Source: Leisingera sp. S132 (GTDB taxonomy: Bacteria; Pseudomonadota; Alphaproteobacteria; Rhodobacterales; Rhodobacteraceae). Taken from it: a stretch of DNA of 64,000 nucleotides. Made by a program: the position numbers and the translations under genes. Shown in pieces: positions 44,509 through 52,478 of this stretch (the stretch's first letter is position 1; every line of letters starts with the position of its first letter). The stretch lies in assembly GCF_025144465.1 (NCBI RefSeq), contig NZ_CP083554.1:1-64000 (forward strand). The letters are read 5' to 3'. The notes beneath the pieces were generated by a model that worked only from the letters and a program-made list of their open reading frames with translations, had not been told where the DNA came from and searched no databases.

Positions 44509-45324
44509 ATGTCCCAGCCGCCGCGCCGCAAGGGCCGCCCGAAAAGCTTTGATTCCAACAGCCAGCCGGCCACCATCCAGTCTCTGGACCGGGCACTTGA
44601 TGTGCTGGACGCGCTCGCTGGCGCCAGCGGCATGACGCTGACGGAGCTTTCCTCCGCGCTCGATCAATCCGCAGCCACCATGTACCGGGTGCTGGCGACG
44701 CTGGAGGCGCGCCAGATTGTCGAAATGGAGCCCCAAAGCCAGACCTGGCACATCGGTGCGATGGCGTTCCGGCTCGGTTCTGCTTTCCTGCGCCGCTCCA
44801 GCGTGATCGAGCGGGCACGGCCGGTTATGCGCGAATTGATGGAGGCCACCGGCGAGACATCGAACCTCGGCATCGAACGCGGCGGTGATGTGATGTTCGT
44901 GAGCCAGGTGGAGACCCATGAATCGATCCGCGCCTTCTTTCCCCCGGGCACCACGTCCCCGATGCACGCCTCCGGCATCGGCAAGGCGCTGCTCAGCTGT
45001 TTCGGCGAGGATCAGCTGGCCCGTTTCCTGCGCGGGCGCAGGCTGGAGCAGTTCACGGAAAAAACCCTGACCTCCGCAGATGCTTTGCGCGCAGATCTGG
45101 CGCAGATCCGCAGCCGCGGCTGGTCGTTTGATGACGAAGAAAAGGCGCCGGGCATGCGCTGCGTCGCGGCGCCGGTCTTTGGCATGCAGGGCGAGGTTCT
45201 GGCGGGGATCTCCATCTCTGGCCCCACTGCACGGATGCCCGACGGCGGCATCGACGGTATCGGCGCCCTGGTCAAGGACGCCGCGCAGAAACTGTCGCAA
45301 GGGATGGGGGCGCCGGCAGCCTGA
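44509..45324 (+). CDS. bhcR: IclR family regulator BhcR
   Basis: This 271-residue regulator has an N-terminal winged helix (QSLDRALDVLDALAGASGMTLTELSSALDQSAATMYRVLATLEARQIV) and a C-terminal IclR effector domain (SNLGIERGGDVMFVSQVE, SPMHASGIGKALL, GMRCVAAPVF). Divergent from bhcABCD, it corresponds to BhcR, a glyoxylate-responsive regulator of the cycle in related bacteria. The start is the ATG at 44509 with AAGGAAG upstream; an in-frame TTG lies two codons earlier. Confidence 0.92.
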   Translation: MSQPPRRKGRPKSFDSNSQPATIQSLDRALDVLDALAGASGMTLTELSSALDQSAATMYRVLATLEARQIVEMEPQSQTWHIGAMAFRLGSAFLRRSSVIERARPVMRELMEATGETSNLGIERGGDVMFVSQVETHESIRAFFPPGTTSPMHASGIGKALLSCFGEDQLARFLRGRRLEQFTEKTLTSADALRADLAQIRSRGWSFDDEEKAPGMRCVAAPVFGMQGEVLAGISISGPTARMPDGGIDGIGALVKDAAQKLSQGMGAPAA

Positions 45325-45336
45325 CGCCCCCTGCCC

Positions 45337-46500
45337 CTAGAGCTGTATCGTCTCTGCAGCGCGGTGCGGAGTGCCCTGACCGGTATCCAGGAACGCCTTC
45401 AGGCTTGAAACAAAGAAATGGTCCCAGCCGGCCTCGCAGATGCCGTAGCAAAGCAGGCTGGGCCGGAGGCCGTCATGCTCGAACCGGATGCGGCAGCCCA
45501 GCGGGTCCGGGCAGATCCGCCAGATCGCGCGGGTGCCGAGCCACTCTGTCTGGATCCCGCTGGGCTGCCCTTCGTGCAGATGCAGCGCCTCGACGCATTC
45601 CAGCTCGACAAGTTCGCCTGGGACAAGGCGTTTGGCTTCAAAGGTCCAGAAGGAGCGTCCCGGAGGGAAGGTGAATTTGGCGCGGTCGCCGGGTTGCAGA
45701 ATGGGATTGTCCGGTTCCGTCCACCAATCTCCAAACCCTTGGGTTAGGGCCTTAAACGCCTGATCTGGCGTGGCGGCGGCGGAAATGCTGCGCTTGTAGT
45801 TCCGAGCGTCAGGGCTGCTGGCCTGCTCGTTCCAGTGCGGCGGCAGGGTTTCGGCCATGCCGGGCAGCGCGTTCATCCGGTCCTTCCAGTCCGCCAGACG
45901 GGGATATTGATCGGGAGGGAAGCCGAACCCGAGCCTCTCCATCACCTCGTGGCGTGTTTCGACGGCCCTTTGGATCAGGCGGATTTCCGGAAACGCCACC
46001 GCGTCTGCGGCACTCGGCGCAGCTCCGGCCAAATACGGCCTGCCGTCAAGCAACCCTTCCAGCCAGCGGCACTCTTTGTGCAGGGTCTCTGCCGCGGTCT
46101 TCAGCGCTGCTTCTTCGGGGCTGCCGGGGGCCGGAGCGATGCGCTGCACCAGGACAGGCGCCAGCACATCATGGCAGGCATCGCGCAGATAGCTGCTGGC
46201 CTCCATCGTGATCTGCCAGATTTCCGCGGCTTCTTCCGGGGTTGCGCCAAACAGCGGACGCTCCGGATAGATTCGGTCGAGCCAGGCAAGAGCGGCGATG
46301 GAATCCCGGATAACGCAGCCGCCGGACTGGAGCACCGGAACCGTGCCGCGCGGGTTGAGCGACAGGAAGGGTTCCGACTTGTGCGCGCCATCAGATGCTG
46401 AGAGCACGTTCTGTTCCCAGTTCAGACCCTTGAGCGCCATTCCCACAAGAACCCGCCAGGCGCGAGGCGCGCCACTGATCGTGTGAATCGTGAGTGTCAT
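45337..46500 (-). CDS. Glutathione S-transferase fused to SRPBCC (AHSA1-like) domain
   Basis: This 387-residue cytoplasmic protein joins two domains. Residues 1 to about 225 are a GST with a thioredoxin-fold N-terminus (NPRGTVPVLQSGGCVIRDSIAALAWLDRIYP) and helical C-terminus. Residues of about 235-387 are a START-like SRPBCC domain (YKRSISAAATPDQAFKALTQGFGDWWTEP, FEHDGLRP, GWDHFFVSSLKAFLDTGQG). The GST Ser near residue 10 (ISGAPRAWR) may be the catalytic residue. AAGGAGG precedes the ATG. It is divergent from an HxlR regulator with a palindrome between them. Substrate unknown; detoxification or ring-chemistry roles are possible. Confidence 0.82.
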   Translation of the reverse strand: MTLTIHTISGAPRAWRVLVGMALKGLNWEQNVLSASDGAHKSEPFLSLNPRGTVPVLQSGGCVIRDSIAALAWLDRIYPERPLFGATPEEAAEIWQITMEASSYLRDACHDVLAPVLVQRIAPAPGSPEEAALKTAAETLHKECRWLEGLLDGRPYLAGAAPSAADAVAFPEIRLIQRAVETRHEVMERLGFGFPPDQYPRLADWKDRMNALPGMAETLPPHWNEQASSPDARNYKRSISAAATPDQAFKALTQGFGDWWTEPDNPILQPGDRAKFTFPPGRSFWTFEAKRLVPGELVELECVEALHLHEGQPSGIQTEWLGTRAIWRICPDPLGCRIRFEHDGLRPSLLCYGICEAGWDHFFVSSLKAFLDTGQGTPHRAAETIQL

Positions 46501-46677
46501 ACTGAACCTCCTTCATTTGTCTCAGAGGAGGATAATGGCTGTTAAATAATTGAAAAGTAGGCAGAAATTTCTTACTTAGTCAGGAAAACGATACTATTGC
46601 CCAGCTGCCTCCGGTAACGGGTTCCGGCTGAAGCGCATCCGCAACTCTGATTTTCCGCGAAACGTCTTGAATTCATG

Positions 46678-46698
46678 TTAGTATGATTTTTGTACTAA
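46678..46698. promoter_or_regulatory. Inverted repeat upstream of hxlR-type gene
   Basis: TTAGTA (46678-46683) and TACTAA (46693-46698) form an inverted repeat with a 9-base T-rich centre, ending 12 bases before the HxlR-type start. Its right arm adjoins the AAGGAG ribosome-binding site, so binding would block its own expression. The arrangement fits autoregulation by an HxlR dimer. Confidence 0.5.
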
Positions 46699-46710
46699 GG
46701 AGTATTTGCG

Positions 46711-47079
46711 ATGAACGCCGGGCCGCCGGAAAATTTCCAGACCGCGCAAACTGGCGGGGCATTTGGCACGCGCTGCCCGATGCCGGAGATTGCCCAGCTC
46801 ATTGGCGGCAAGTGGAAGCTGATTATTCTTCAGGTGCTGATCTTTCAGGGAACGAAACGGTTTGGCGAGCTGAAGCGGGAAGTGGACGGCATCACCCAGA
46901 CTATGCTCACCAGCCAGCTGAGAGCGCTGGAGAAAGACGGCCTTGTCAGCCGGGAGATCTTCCCAGAGGTTCCGCCGAGGGTGGAATACACGGCGACCGC
47001 CAAGGCGCTGGCCCTGACAGATATGTTCCATGCAATGCATGCATGGTGGGTTCTTCACAACGAAGAACAGGCTAGCTGA
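46711..47079 (+). CDS. HxlR family transcriptional regulator
   Basis: This 122-residue winged-helix regulator has the HxlR core: CPMPEIAQLIGGKWKLIILQVLIFQGTKRFGELKREVDGITQTMLTSQLRALEKDGLVSREIFPEVPPRVEYTAT. The cysteine in TRCPMPEI could sense redox or electrophiles, as in YodB-type members. It is divergent from the GST-SRPBCC fusion gene over 210 bases, so it may regulate that gene in response to an electrophilic compound (inference). Confidence 0.87.
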   Translation: MNAGPPENFQTAQTGGAFGTRCPMPEIAQLIGGKWKLIILQVLIFQGTKRFGELKREVDGITQTMLTSQLRALEKDGLVSREIFPEVPPRVEYTATAKALALTDMFHAMHAWWVLHNEEQAS

Positions 47080-47099
47080 CCTCTCAGGTCAGCTAGCCT
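47069..47099. terminator. Perfect hairpin overlapping the HxlR stop codon
   Basis: AGGCTAGCTGACC (47069-47081) pairs perfectly with GGTCAGCTAGCCT (47087-47099) around a TCTCA loop. The stem includes the HxlR stop codon. The T tract is short on both strands, so it is probably a weak two-way terminator between convergent hxlR and allE genes. Confidence 0.55.
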
Positions 47100-47136
47100 T
47101 AGCGTCAGCCGGAACCGGCGGGTGCTCCCCTGCCCG

Positions 47137-47967
47137 TCAGCGCAGCGGCGCCAGCGGCATGTGACGGTTCACGTCCTTGTAGAGCAGATAGCGGAATTTG
47201 CCCGGACCACCCGCGTAACAGGCCTGCGGGCAGAAGGCGCGCAGCCACATGTAATCACCGGCCTCGACCTCAACCCAGTCCTGGTTCAGCCGGTAGACCG
47301 CCTTGCCCTCCAGCACATAGAGCCCGTGCTCCATCACATGGGTTTCGGCAAAGGGGATCACCGCGCCGGGTTCAAAGGTGACGATGGTCACATGCATGTC
47401 ATGGCGCAGGTCATTGGGGTCCACGAACCGCGTGGTCGCCCATTTGCCGTCGGTTTCCGGCATCGGGGTCGGCTCGACATGTTTGTCGCTGGTGACAAAG
47501 GCTTCTGGTACGTCCAGACCTGCAACCGGCTGATAAGCCTTGCGGATCCAGTGGAAACGCACCGGCGCATCGCCGTTGTTGCGCAGGCTCCACTCCGCCT
47601 GCGGCGGCAGGAAGGCATAGCCGCCTTCTTCCATCTCATGCGCGGTACCGTCGATGGTCAGGGTCATGGCGCCTTGGACCACGAACAGCACCGCCTCGGT
47701 GCCCGGTTCGGTTTCCGGACGGTCGCTGCCGCCGCCGGGCTGCACCTCTGCAATATACTGGGAAAAAGTCTCGGCAAAGCCGGACAGGGGCCGCGACAGC
47801 ACCCAGAAACGGGCCTTGTCCCAGAACGGCAGGAGGCTCGCCACGATATCGCTCATCGTGCCCTTGGGGATTACCGCATAGGCCTCAGTGAACATGGCGC
47901 GGTCGGTCAGCAATTGGGTCTGCGGCGGCAGCCCGCCTTCCGGTGCGTAATAGGATCGTTGGGTCAT
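47137..47967 (-). CDS. allE: (S)-ureidoglycine aminohydrolase
   Basis: This 276-residue bicupin enzyme converts (S)-ureidoglycine to (S)-ureidoglycolate and ammonia. Typical segments are YYAPEGGLPPQTQLLTDRAMFTEAYAVIPKG at the N-terminus. The C-terminal cupin metal site is IPFAETHVMEHGLYVLEGKAVYRL, followed by GDYMWLRAFCPQACYAGG. AGGAAAGG precedes the ATG. Although separated from puuE-allA by the bhc cluster, it supplies the step before AllA. Confidence 0.93.
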   Translation of the reverse strand: MTQRSYYAPEGGLPPQTQLLTDRAMFTEAYAVIPKGTMSDIVASLLPFWDKARFWVLSRPLSGFAETFSQYIAEVQPGGGSDRPETEPGTEAVLFVVQGAMTLTIDGTAHEMEEGGYAFLPPQAEWSLRNNGDAPVRFHWIRKAYQPVAGLDVPEAFVTSDKHVEPTPMPETDGKWATTRFVDPNDLRHDMHVTIVTFEPGAVIPFAETHVMEHGLYVLEGKAVYRLNQDWVEVEAGDYMWLRAFCPQACYAGGPGKFRYLLYKDVNRHMPLAPLR

Positions 47968-48092
47968 CGGCTGCCTTTCCTGCTGAAGTGCTGCCCCATT
48001 GATACCCGCCTGCCCGGCGCAACCGAACTTATTTCCGTATCAAGAATACCTGAAGGATTATCTTGGTAATTTTGAAGGCAGGCTGGCCGGCA

Positions 48093-49178
48093 CTAGCCGC
48101 CGCTGCCAATATCCTCTGGCGCGATGGATACGGTTTTGACCACCGCATGGCAGTCCGCCCCCGGTTCCAGCCCAAGCGCCCGGGCTGAACGGCGGGTGAT
48201 GCGCGCCAGCACCCGACCCGCAGGCGTCGTCAGCGAGACCATCGCGCCCGGTCCTGCGCCGGTGCGGATATGTTCGACCGTGCCCGGCAGGATATTGAGC
48301 GCTGACAGCCCTTCGGGGCGCTGGCGCGACAGGATCACCTCATGGGCCGAGATCCTGATCCGCACCGGGCTGCCGGGCGCCTTGGCAATTTGCGGCAGGA
48401 ATAGAGGCACGCCGCCTGCATCGAGTTCCGTCAGCCCGTCGCTGTGATGCCGGGCCACCCGCGCCTGCAGCAAGGCGCCTGCCGCGCGGACGCCTGCGGG
48501 CATCACCGCGGGATCGCCCAGAACCTCTGCTGCAGTGCCCTGCCGCTGCACCTTGCCGTCCTGCAGCACAACCACGGTTGTTGCCAGCCGGGCGACCTCG
48601 GCGGCGGAGTGGCTGACGTAGAGCATCGGAATGCCGATCTCGTCCCTCAGTCGCTCGAAATAGGGCAGGATCTCTGCTTTGCGGTCCTCATCCAGGGCCG
48701 ACAGCGGTTCATCCGCCAGGATCATCCGCGGCGCAGACAGCAGCGCCCGGCCGATAGCGACCCGCTGTTTCTCGCCGCCAGACAAGTGCCCGGGACGCCG
48801 CTGCAGCAGCGGGCCAATGCCCAGCAGATCCACCACCCGGTCCAGGCCTTCGCGCTTGGCAGCCCGCGGCGCAAACCATTGTCCGAACAGCAGGTTCTGC
48901 TGCACTGTCAGATGCGGGAACAGCCGGCCCTCCTGAAACACATAGCCCATGCGGCGCTTGTGCGGCGGCAGCCATTGGCCAAGGGAGGTATCGCACAGCA
49001 CCTCGCCCTCCAGCGCCACCCGGCCCTGATCCGGCCTGAGCAGCCCGGCCACCGCCTGGATCACCGTCGTCTTGCCGGTGCCGGAGCGGCCGAACAGCAC
49101 GGTAACGCCCGGCGGCGCCTCGAACTGCACGTCCAGACCGAACCCCGGCAGCGCATGTTGCAGCGACACGGTCAGCAT
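48093..49178 (-). CDS. modC: Molybdate ABC transporter ATP-binding protein
   Basis: This 361-residue ATPase energises molybdate import. Walker A is GRSGTGKTT (30-38), the signature is LSGGEKQRVAIGRALL, and Walker B MILADEPLSALD follows. The C-terminal 70 residues form a Mop/TOBE molybdate-binding domain (ALNILPGTVEHIRTGAGPGAMVSL), distinguishing ModC from sulfate ATPases. The start at 49178 overlaps the modB stop by one base; an in-frame extension to 49466 reads antiparallel to ModB sense and is not real. Confidence 0.93.
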   Translation of the reverse strand: MLTVSLQHALPGFGLDVQFEAPPGVTVLFGRSGTGKTTVIQAVAGLLRPDQGRVALEGEVLCDTSLGQWLPPHKRRMGYVFQEGRLFPHLTVQQNLLFGQWFAPRAAKREGLDRVVDLLGIGPLLQRRPGHLSGGEKQRVAIGRALLSAPRMILADEPLSALDEDRKAEILPYFERLRDEIGIPMLYVSHSAAEVARLATTVVVLQDGKVQRQGTAAEVLGDPAVMPAGVRAAGALLQARVARHHSDGLTELDAGGVPLFLPQIAKAPGSPVRIRISAHEVILSRQRPEGLSALNILPGTVEHIRTGAGPGAMVSLTTPAGRVLARITRRSARALGLEPGADCHAVVKTVSIAPEDIGSGG

Positions 49179-49882
49179 CAGCGCCCCCCGGTCCGGTCTG
49201 CGGCCCGGCGCGCCAGCAGTTCCGACAGAAGCAGCGCGGTCAGGGCGATTGCAATCGACACCAGCGTCAGCCGCAGCGCTGCGGTCTCGCCGCCCGGCAC
49301 CTGCAGGAATGTATAGATCGCCGATGGCAGCGTCTGGGTCTGGCCGGGAATGCTGGAGACAAAGGTGATGGTGGCGCCGAATTCGCCCATCGCCTTCGCA
49401 AAGCCCAGAACCGCGCCGGCAATCACCCCGGGCAGGATCATCGGCAGGGTAATGGTGGCAAAACACATCAGGCGCGACGCGCCCAGGGTAGCGGCGGCCT
49501 GTTCCAGCCTGGGGTCCACTGCCTCAACCGACAGGCGGATCGCCCGCACCATCAGCGGAAAGGCCATGATGGCCGCAGCCAGCGCGGCCCCGGTCCAGCG
49601 GAAGGCAAAGACGATGCCGATCTGCTGCAATGCGCCGCCAACCGGTCCCTTGGTGCCGAACACCATCAGCAGCAGGTATCCCGTCACCACCGGCGGCAGG
49701 ATCAGCGGCAAATGAACCAGGCTGTTGACGATCTGCTTGCCGGGGAATTGCCATCGCGCCAGCGCGTAAGCCACAAAAACCGCCAGCGGCAGCGCCGCCA
49801 ATGTTGCCCAGACAGAAACTCGCAGCGACAGCATCACCGCTTGCCACTCCTCCGGGCCCAGCCATGCGGTTTCAGCACTCAC
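49178..49882 (-). CDS. modB: Molybdate ABC transporter permease
   Basis: This 234-residue permease has about five membrane helices and the cytoplasmic EAA-type loop (EAVDPRLEQAAATLGASRLMCFATITLPMILPG) that docks ModC, followed by GFAKAMGEFGATITF typical of ModB/CysT proteins. The start is GTG at 49882, overlapping the modA stop by 4 bases. Confidence 0.93.
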   Translation of the reverse strand: MSAETAWLGPEEWQAVMLSLRVSVWATLAALPLAVFVAYALARWQFPGKQIVNSLVHLPLILPPVVTGYLLLMVFGTKGPVGGALQQIGIVFAFRWTGAALAAAIMAFPLMVRAIRLSVEAVDPRLEQAAATLGASRLMCFATITLPMILPGVIAGAVLGFAKAMGEFGATITFVSSIPGQTQTLPSAIYTFLQVPGGETAALRLTLVSIAIALTALLLSELLARRAADRTGGR

Positions 49883-50682
49883 GGCCCCGGCACCCCAAAT
49901 CCGTGCTGGAGGAAAATCTCTCTGGCTGGCTGGCTTTGCAAGTAGTCCAGAAAGGCCTTGGCTTCGGTCATGTTGCCATCCGCGACCACGGCAGCAGGGT
50001 AAAGGATCGGCGGGTGGCTGTCCGCCGGAAAGACGGCAATGACCGAGACGCGCGCCTCTGCACGGGCATCGGTGGCATAAACCACCCCGATCGGCGCTTC
50101 GCCGGAGGCGACCAGTGCCAGCGCCGCGCGCACATTGGCGGTTTGCGCCACTTTAGGGGCAAGGTCTGGCCACAGCCCCAATGCGGTCAGCGCGGCCTTG
50201 CCGTAGATGCCCGCAGGCACCGCATCCACCAGCGCCATGGCAAGGCGGCCCTCGCCCAGCAGCCCGGCCAAGTCTGCAGTCTCCAGATCCAGCTGAGGTG
50301 CCTTGGGCCCGTGCGCGATCAGAACCAGGCTGTTTGCCAGCAAGTCGCGGCGCGATGCTTCATCGATCAGGCCCTCGTGCTGCAGCACATCCATCCAGCC
50401 GGGATTGGCTGAGATGAACAGGTCCGCCGGTGCGCCCAGCTGGATCTGGCGGGCCAGCGCGGGGGAGCCTGCATAAGAGAGCGTGACGTTCCGGCCGGTG
50501 CCTGCCTGGTAGGATGCCGCTGCTTCATCCAACGCGGTTTTGGTGCTGGCGGCGGCAAAGACGGTGATCCCGGCCTGCAACTGACCAGCCAGGGCAAGCA
50601 GGAAAACCCCGGCAGCCGCAAGGCTCCGCCGGAATACCGGCGAAGCCAGGGGGTTCAAAAATGAAGCCAGGTTTGCGCTCAT
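49879..50682 (-). CDS. modA: Molybdate ABC transporter substrate-binding protein
   Basis: This 267-residue periplasmic protein has a signal peptide (FRRSLAAAGVFLLALAGQLQA). The ModA fold follows: ITVFAAASTKTALDEAAASYQ at the mature N-terminus, SYAGSPALARQIQLGAPADLFISAN for oxyanion contacts and AVPAGIYGKAALTALG. The ATG at 50682 is preferred over an in-frame TTG at 50721, though its ribosome-binding site is close (AGGGG). No ModE-type site was recognised upstream. Molybdenum is needed for the XdhAB encoded in the same region. Confidence 0.92.
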   Translation of the reverse strand: MSANLASFLNPLASPVFRRSLAAAGVFLLALAGQLQAGITVFAAASTKTALDEAAASYQAGTGRNVTLSYAGSPALARQIQLGAPADLFISANPGWMDVLQHEGLIDEASRRDLLANSLVLIAHGPKAPQLDLETADLAGLLGEGRLAMALVDAVPAGIYGKAALTALGLWPDLAPKVAQTANVRAALALVASGEAPIGVVYATDARAEARVSVIAVFPADSHPPILYPAAVVADGNMTEAKAFLDYLQSQPAREIFLQHGFGVPGP

Positions 50683-50781
50683 GTCCCCTAAGGGACTACC
50701 TCCGCCGGCCGGAACGGGCAAACGGAAATTCTCGTCCGGTGTCAGCGGCTTTGCCGGCCGGGTGCCGGTCCAAGCTGCCGG

Positions 50782-51345
50782 TCAGAACAGATCGACGGCG
50801 CCAGCGCCAGCGGCCGCGGGTGCCGGGGCCGGTGCAGGGCGTGCCGCGGCGCGCAGCTCCATTTCGCCAAGCTTGCGGTCGTCCTTCACATGGGTTTGCT
50901 GGGCCGCGCCGGAACAGGCGTGAAAACGCACCCGGCGGGCCGAAGTGCCGCCAACGCTGGAAGAGATCACCGGGATGCCTTCGTCGCGCAGGAAGCGCTG
51001 CACGAAATCAGCATTTGAAGCGCCAATGTCCGACAGGTTCGCCGACATCTTGGCGCCGCCGAACACCTTGGCCTTGAGATTGGAGCGGATCGCGCCTTTC
51101 TTGAGAATCCCGTTGATCAGCAGCTCCATCGCATGGATGCCATAGCGGGCATTGGCCGCCCCGCCCTGACGGGCATTGGCAAGCAGGAAATGATTCATTC
51201 CACCCACACCATTTTCCGGATCGTAAATACAGGCAGCAATGCACGAACCAAGGACCGTGGAAAACATGATCTTCGGATCCGTGCTTACCCGGTATTCCCC
51301 TTGCAGAACCGTAACGGATTTCGAATTGGCGAAAACAGTAGTCAA
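50782..51345 (-). CDS. cheD: Chemoreceptor glutamine deamidase CheD
   Basis: This 187-residue enzyme deamidates glutamines in chemoreceptor signalling helices to glutamates, tuning adaptation. The catalytic cysteine is in VLGSCIAACIYD (Cys35) and histidine in GGMNHFLLA (His52); KVFGGAKM and GGTSARRVRFHACSG are also family-like. A proline/alanine-rich tail (about 165-187) extends beyond the usual length. TTG at 51345 is the start, with AAGGA 7 bases upstream. It follows cheB by 24 bases in the same transcript. Confidence 0.92.
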   Translation of the reverse strand: MTTVFANSKSVTVLQGEYRVSTDPKIMFSTVLGSCIAACIYDPENGVGGMNHFLLANARQGGAANARYGIHAMELLINGILKKGAIRSNLKAKVFGGAKMSANLSDIGASNADFVQRFLRDEGIPVISSSVGGTSARRVRFHACSGAAQQTHVKDDRKLGEMELRAAARPAPAPAPAAAGAGAVDLF

Positions 51346-51369
51346 AGTCAGGTCCTTCCTGCGGTTCGA

Positions 51370-52380
51370 TCAGACCTTGCTGGCCTGTAGTAGTGTATTG
51401 GCCATCCGGGTCAGAGGCACCTGCTGCTGGGCAGCTCCCATTTCCCAGGCCACCCGGGGCATGCCGTAGACCACCGAGGATTTCTCATCCTGGGCAAAGG
51501 TCTTGGCGCCGGCCTTGCGCAGCTCCAGGAGCCCCCTGGCCCCGTCCTGGCCCATGCCGGTCAGAATGGTGGCAACAACGTCCTTTCCATATGGCACGGC
51601 AGAGGTGAACAGAGCGTCAACAGAGGGCGTGTGGCCAGAAATATCCGGGCCTTCCTTCATCCGCAGGCGCAGCGGTTTGCGGCTGGTTATCCCCATGTGG
51701 CGGCGCTGGCCGGCAGCGATGTAGACATGGCCCGGTTCCAGAGTGATTCCGTCTTCGGCCGCGCGCACGCGGGCCGGGCAGATGCGGTCCAGCAAGGATA
51801 CAAGGCCGGAACCGAAATTCTTGCCGGTGTGCTGCACGATCAGGGTCGGCGGACAGTCAAAAGGAAAGCCGACCAGAACATTGCGCAGCGCTTCCACACC
51901 GCCGGTCGAAGATCCGATCAGGATCAGCTTCTTGACGCTTCCCGCGGTGGCGGACGGGCGTGCCGGCGCTGCGCTTGCGGTGGCCCGGGCACTGCGGCGC
52001 GGCGCATTCAGCATCATGTCCAGATACTGGGCGAACTGGCTGGGGTGATCGGATTTCGTCAGTTCGAAAATACCCGCGCCAACATCCAGAAGCGGCGAGG
52101 ATTTGCGGGCCGGTGTGGCGCCCTGGGTATCCATCACGGAAACCCAGCGGGTATCCATGGCAGAGAACAGCGCCATCATCATTTCAAATTCGGGCAGTTT
52201 GGTGAACCCGTCCTCGACAAAGGCAAAAACCGGCTGAGCGGCCTCTGCCTGATTGTAGGCCATCATCAGGTTGTTGGCCAACAGCACTTTCATGCCTGGA
52301 TAGGCGGACTCCATGTAACCCTGCAGCGTGCGGGCAAAGTTCCGGTCCGTGGTGATGATCAATAAGTTTCGCGAAGACAA
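51370..52380 (-). CDS. cheB: Chemotaxis methylesterase CheB with degenerate receiver domain
   Basis: This 336-residue protein should demethylate receptor glutamyl esters. The C-terminal methylesterase domain (about 150-336) has the triad in GSSTGGVEAL (Ser158), LIVQHTGKNFG (His184) and TGMGQDGARG (Asp279). The N-terminal 125 residues have receiver-like length, but the usual paired acidic residues and D-x-x-M-P phosphorylation motif are missing; only LIITTDRNF and FAFVEDGFTKLPE remain at equivalent places. Phosphorylation by CheA is therefore doubtful. The TTG start at 52380 has GGGGAA upstream. Confidence 0.9.
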   Translation of the reverse strand: MSSRNLLIITTDRNFARTLQGYMESAYPGMKVLLANNLMMAYNQAEAAQPVFAFVEDGFTKLPEFEMMMALFSAMDTRWVSVMDTQGATPARKSSPLLDVGAGIFELTKSDHPSQFAQYLDMMLNAPRRSARATASAAPARPSATAGSVKKLILIGSSTGGVEALRNVLVGFPFDCPPTLIVQHTGKNFGSGLVSLLDRICPARVRAAEDGITLEPGHVYIAAGQRRHMGITSRKPLRLRMKEGPDISGHTPSVDALFTSAVPYGKDVVATILTGMGQDGARGLLELRKAGAKTFAQDEKSSVVYGMPRVAWEMGAAQQQVPLTRMANTLLQASKV

Positions 52381-52478
52381 TGGGTTCCCCAGTCAATTTG
52401 CAGTGCCTGCAGGATTGCAGGCACAGGTTGCCATAGTCTGAAGGCGCCGCGGTTTTTTGCGGCGCCTCCGGTGAGTTC

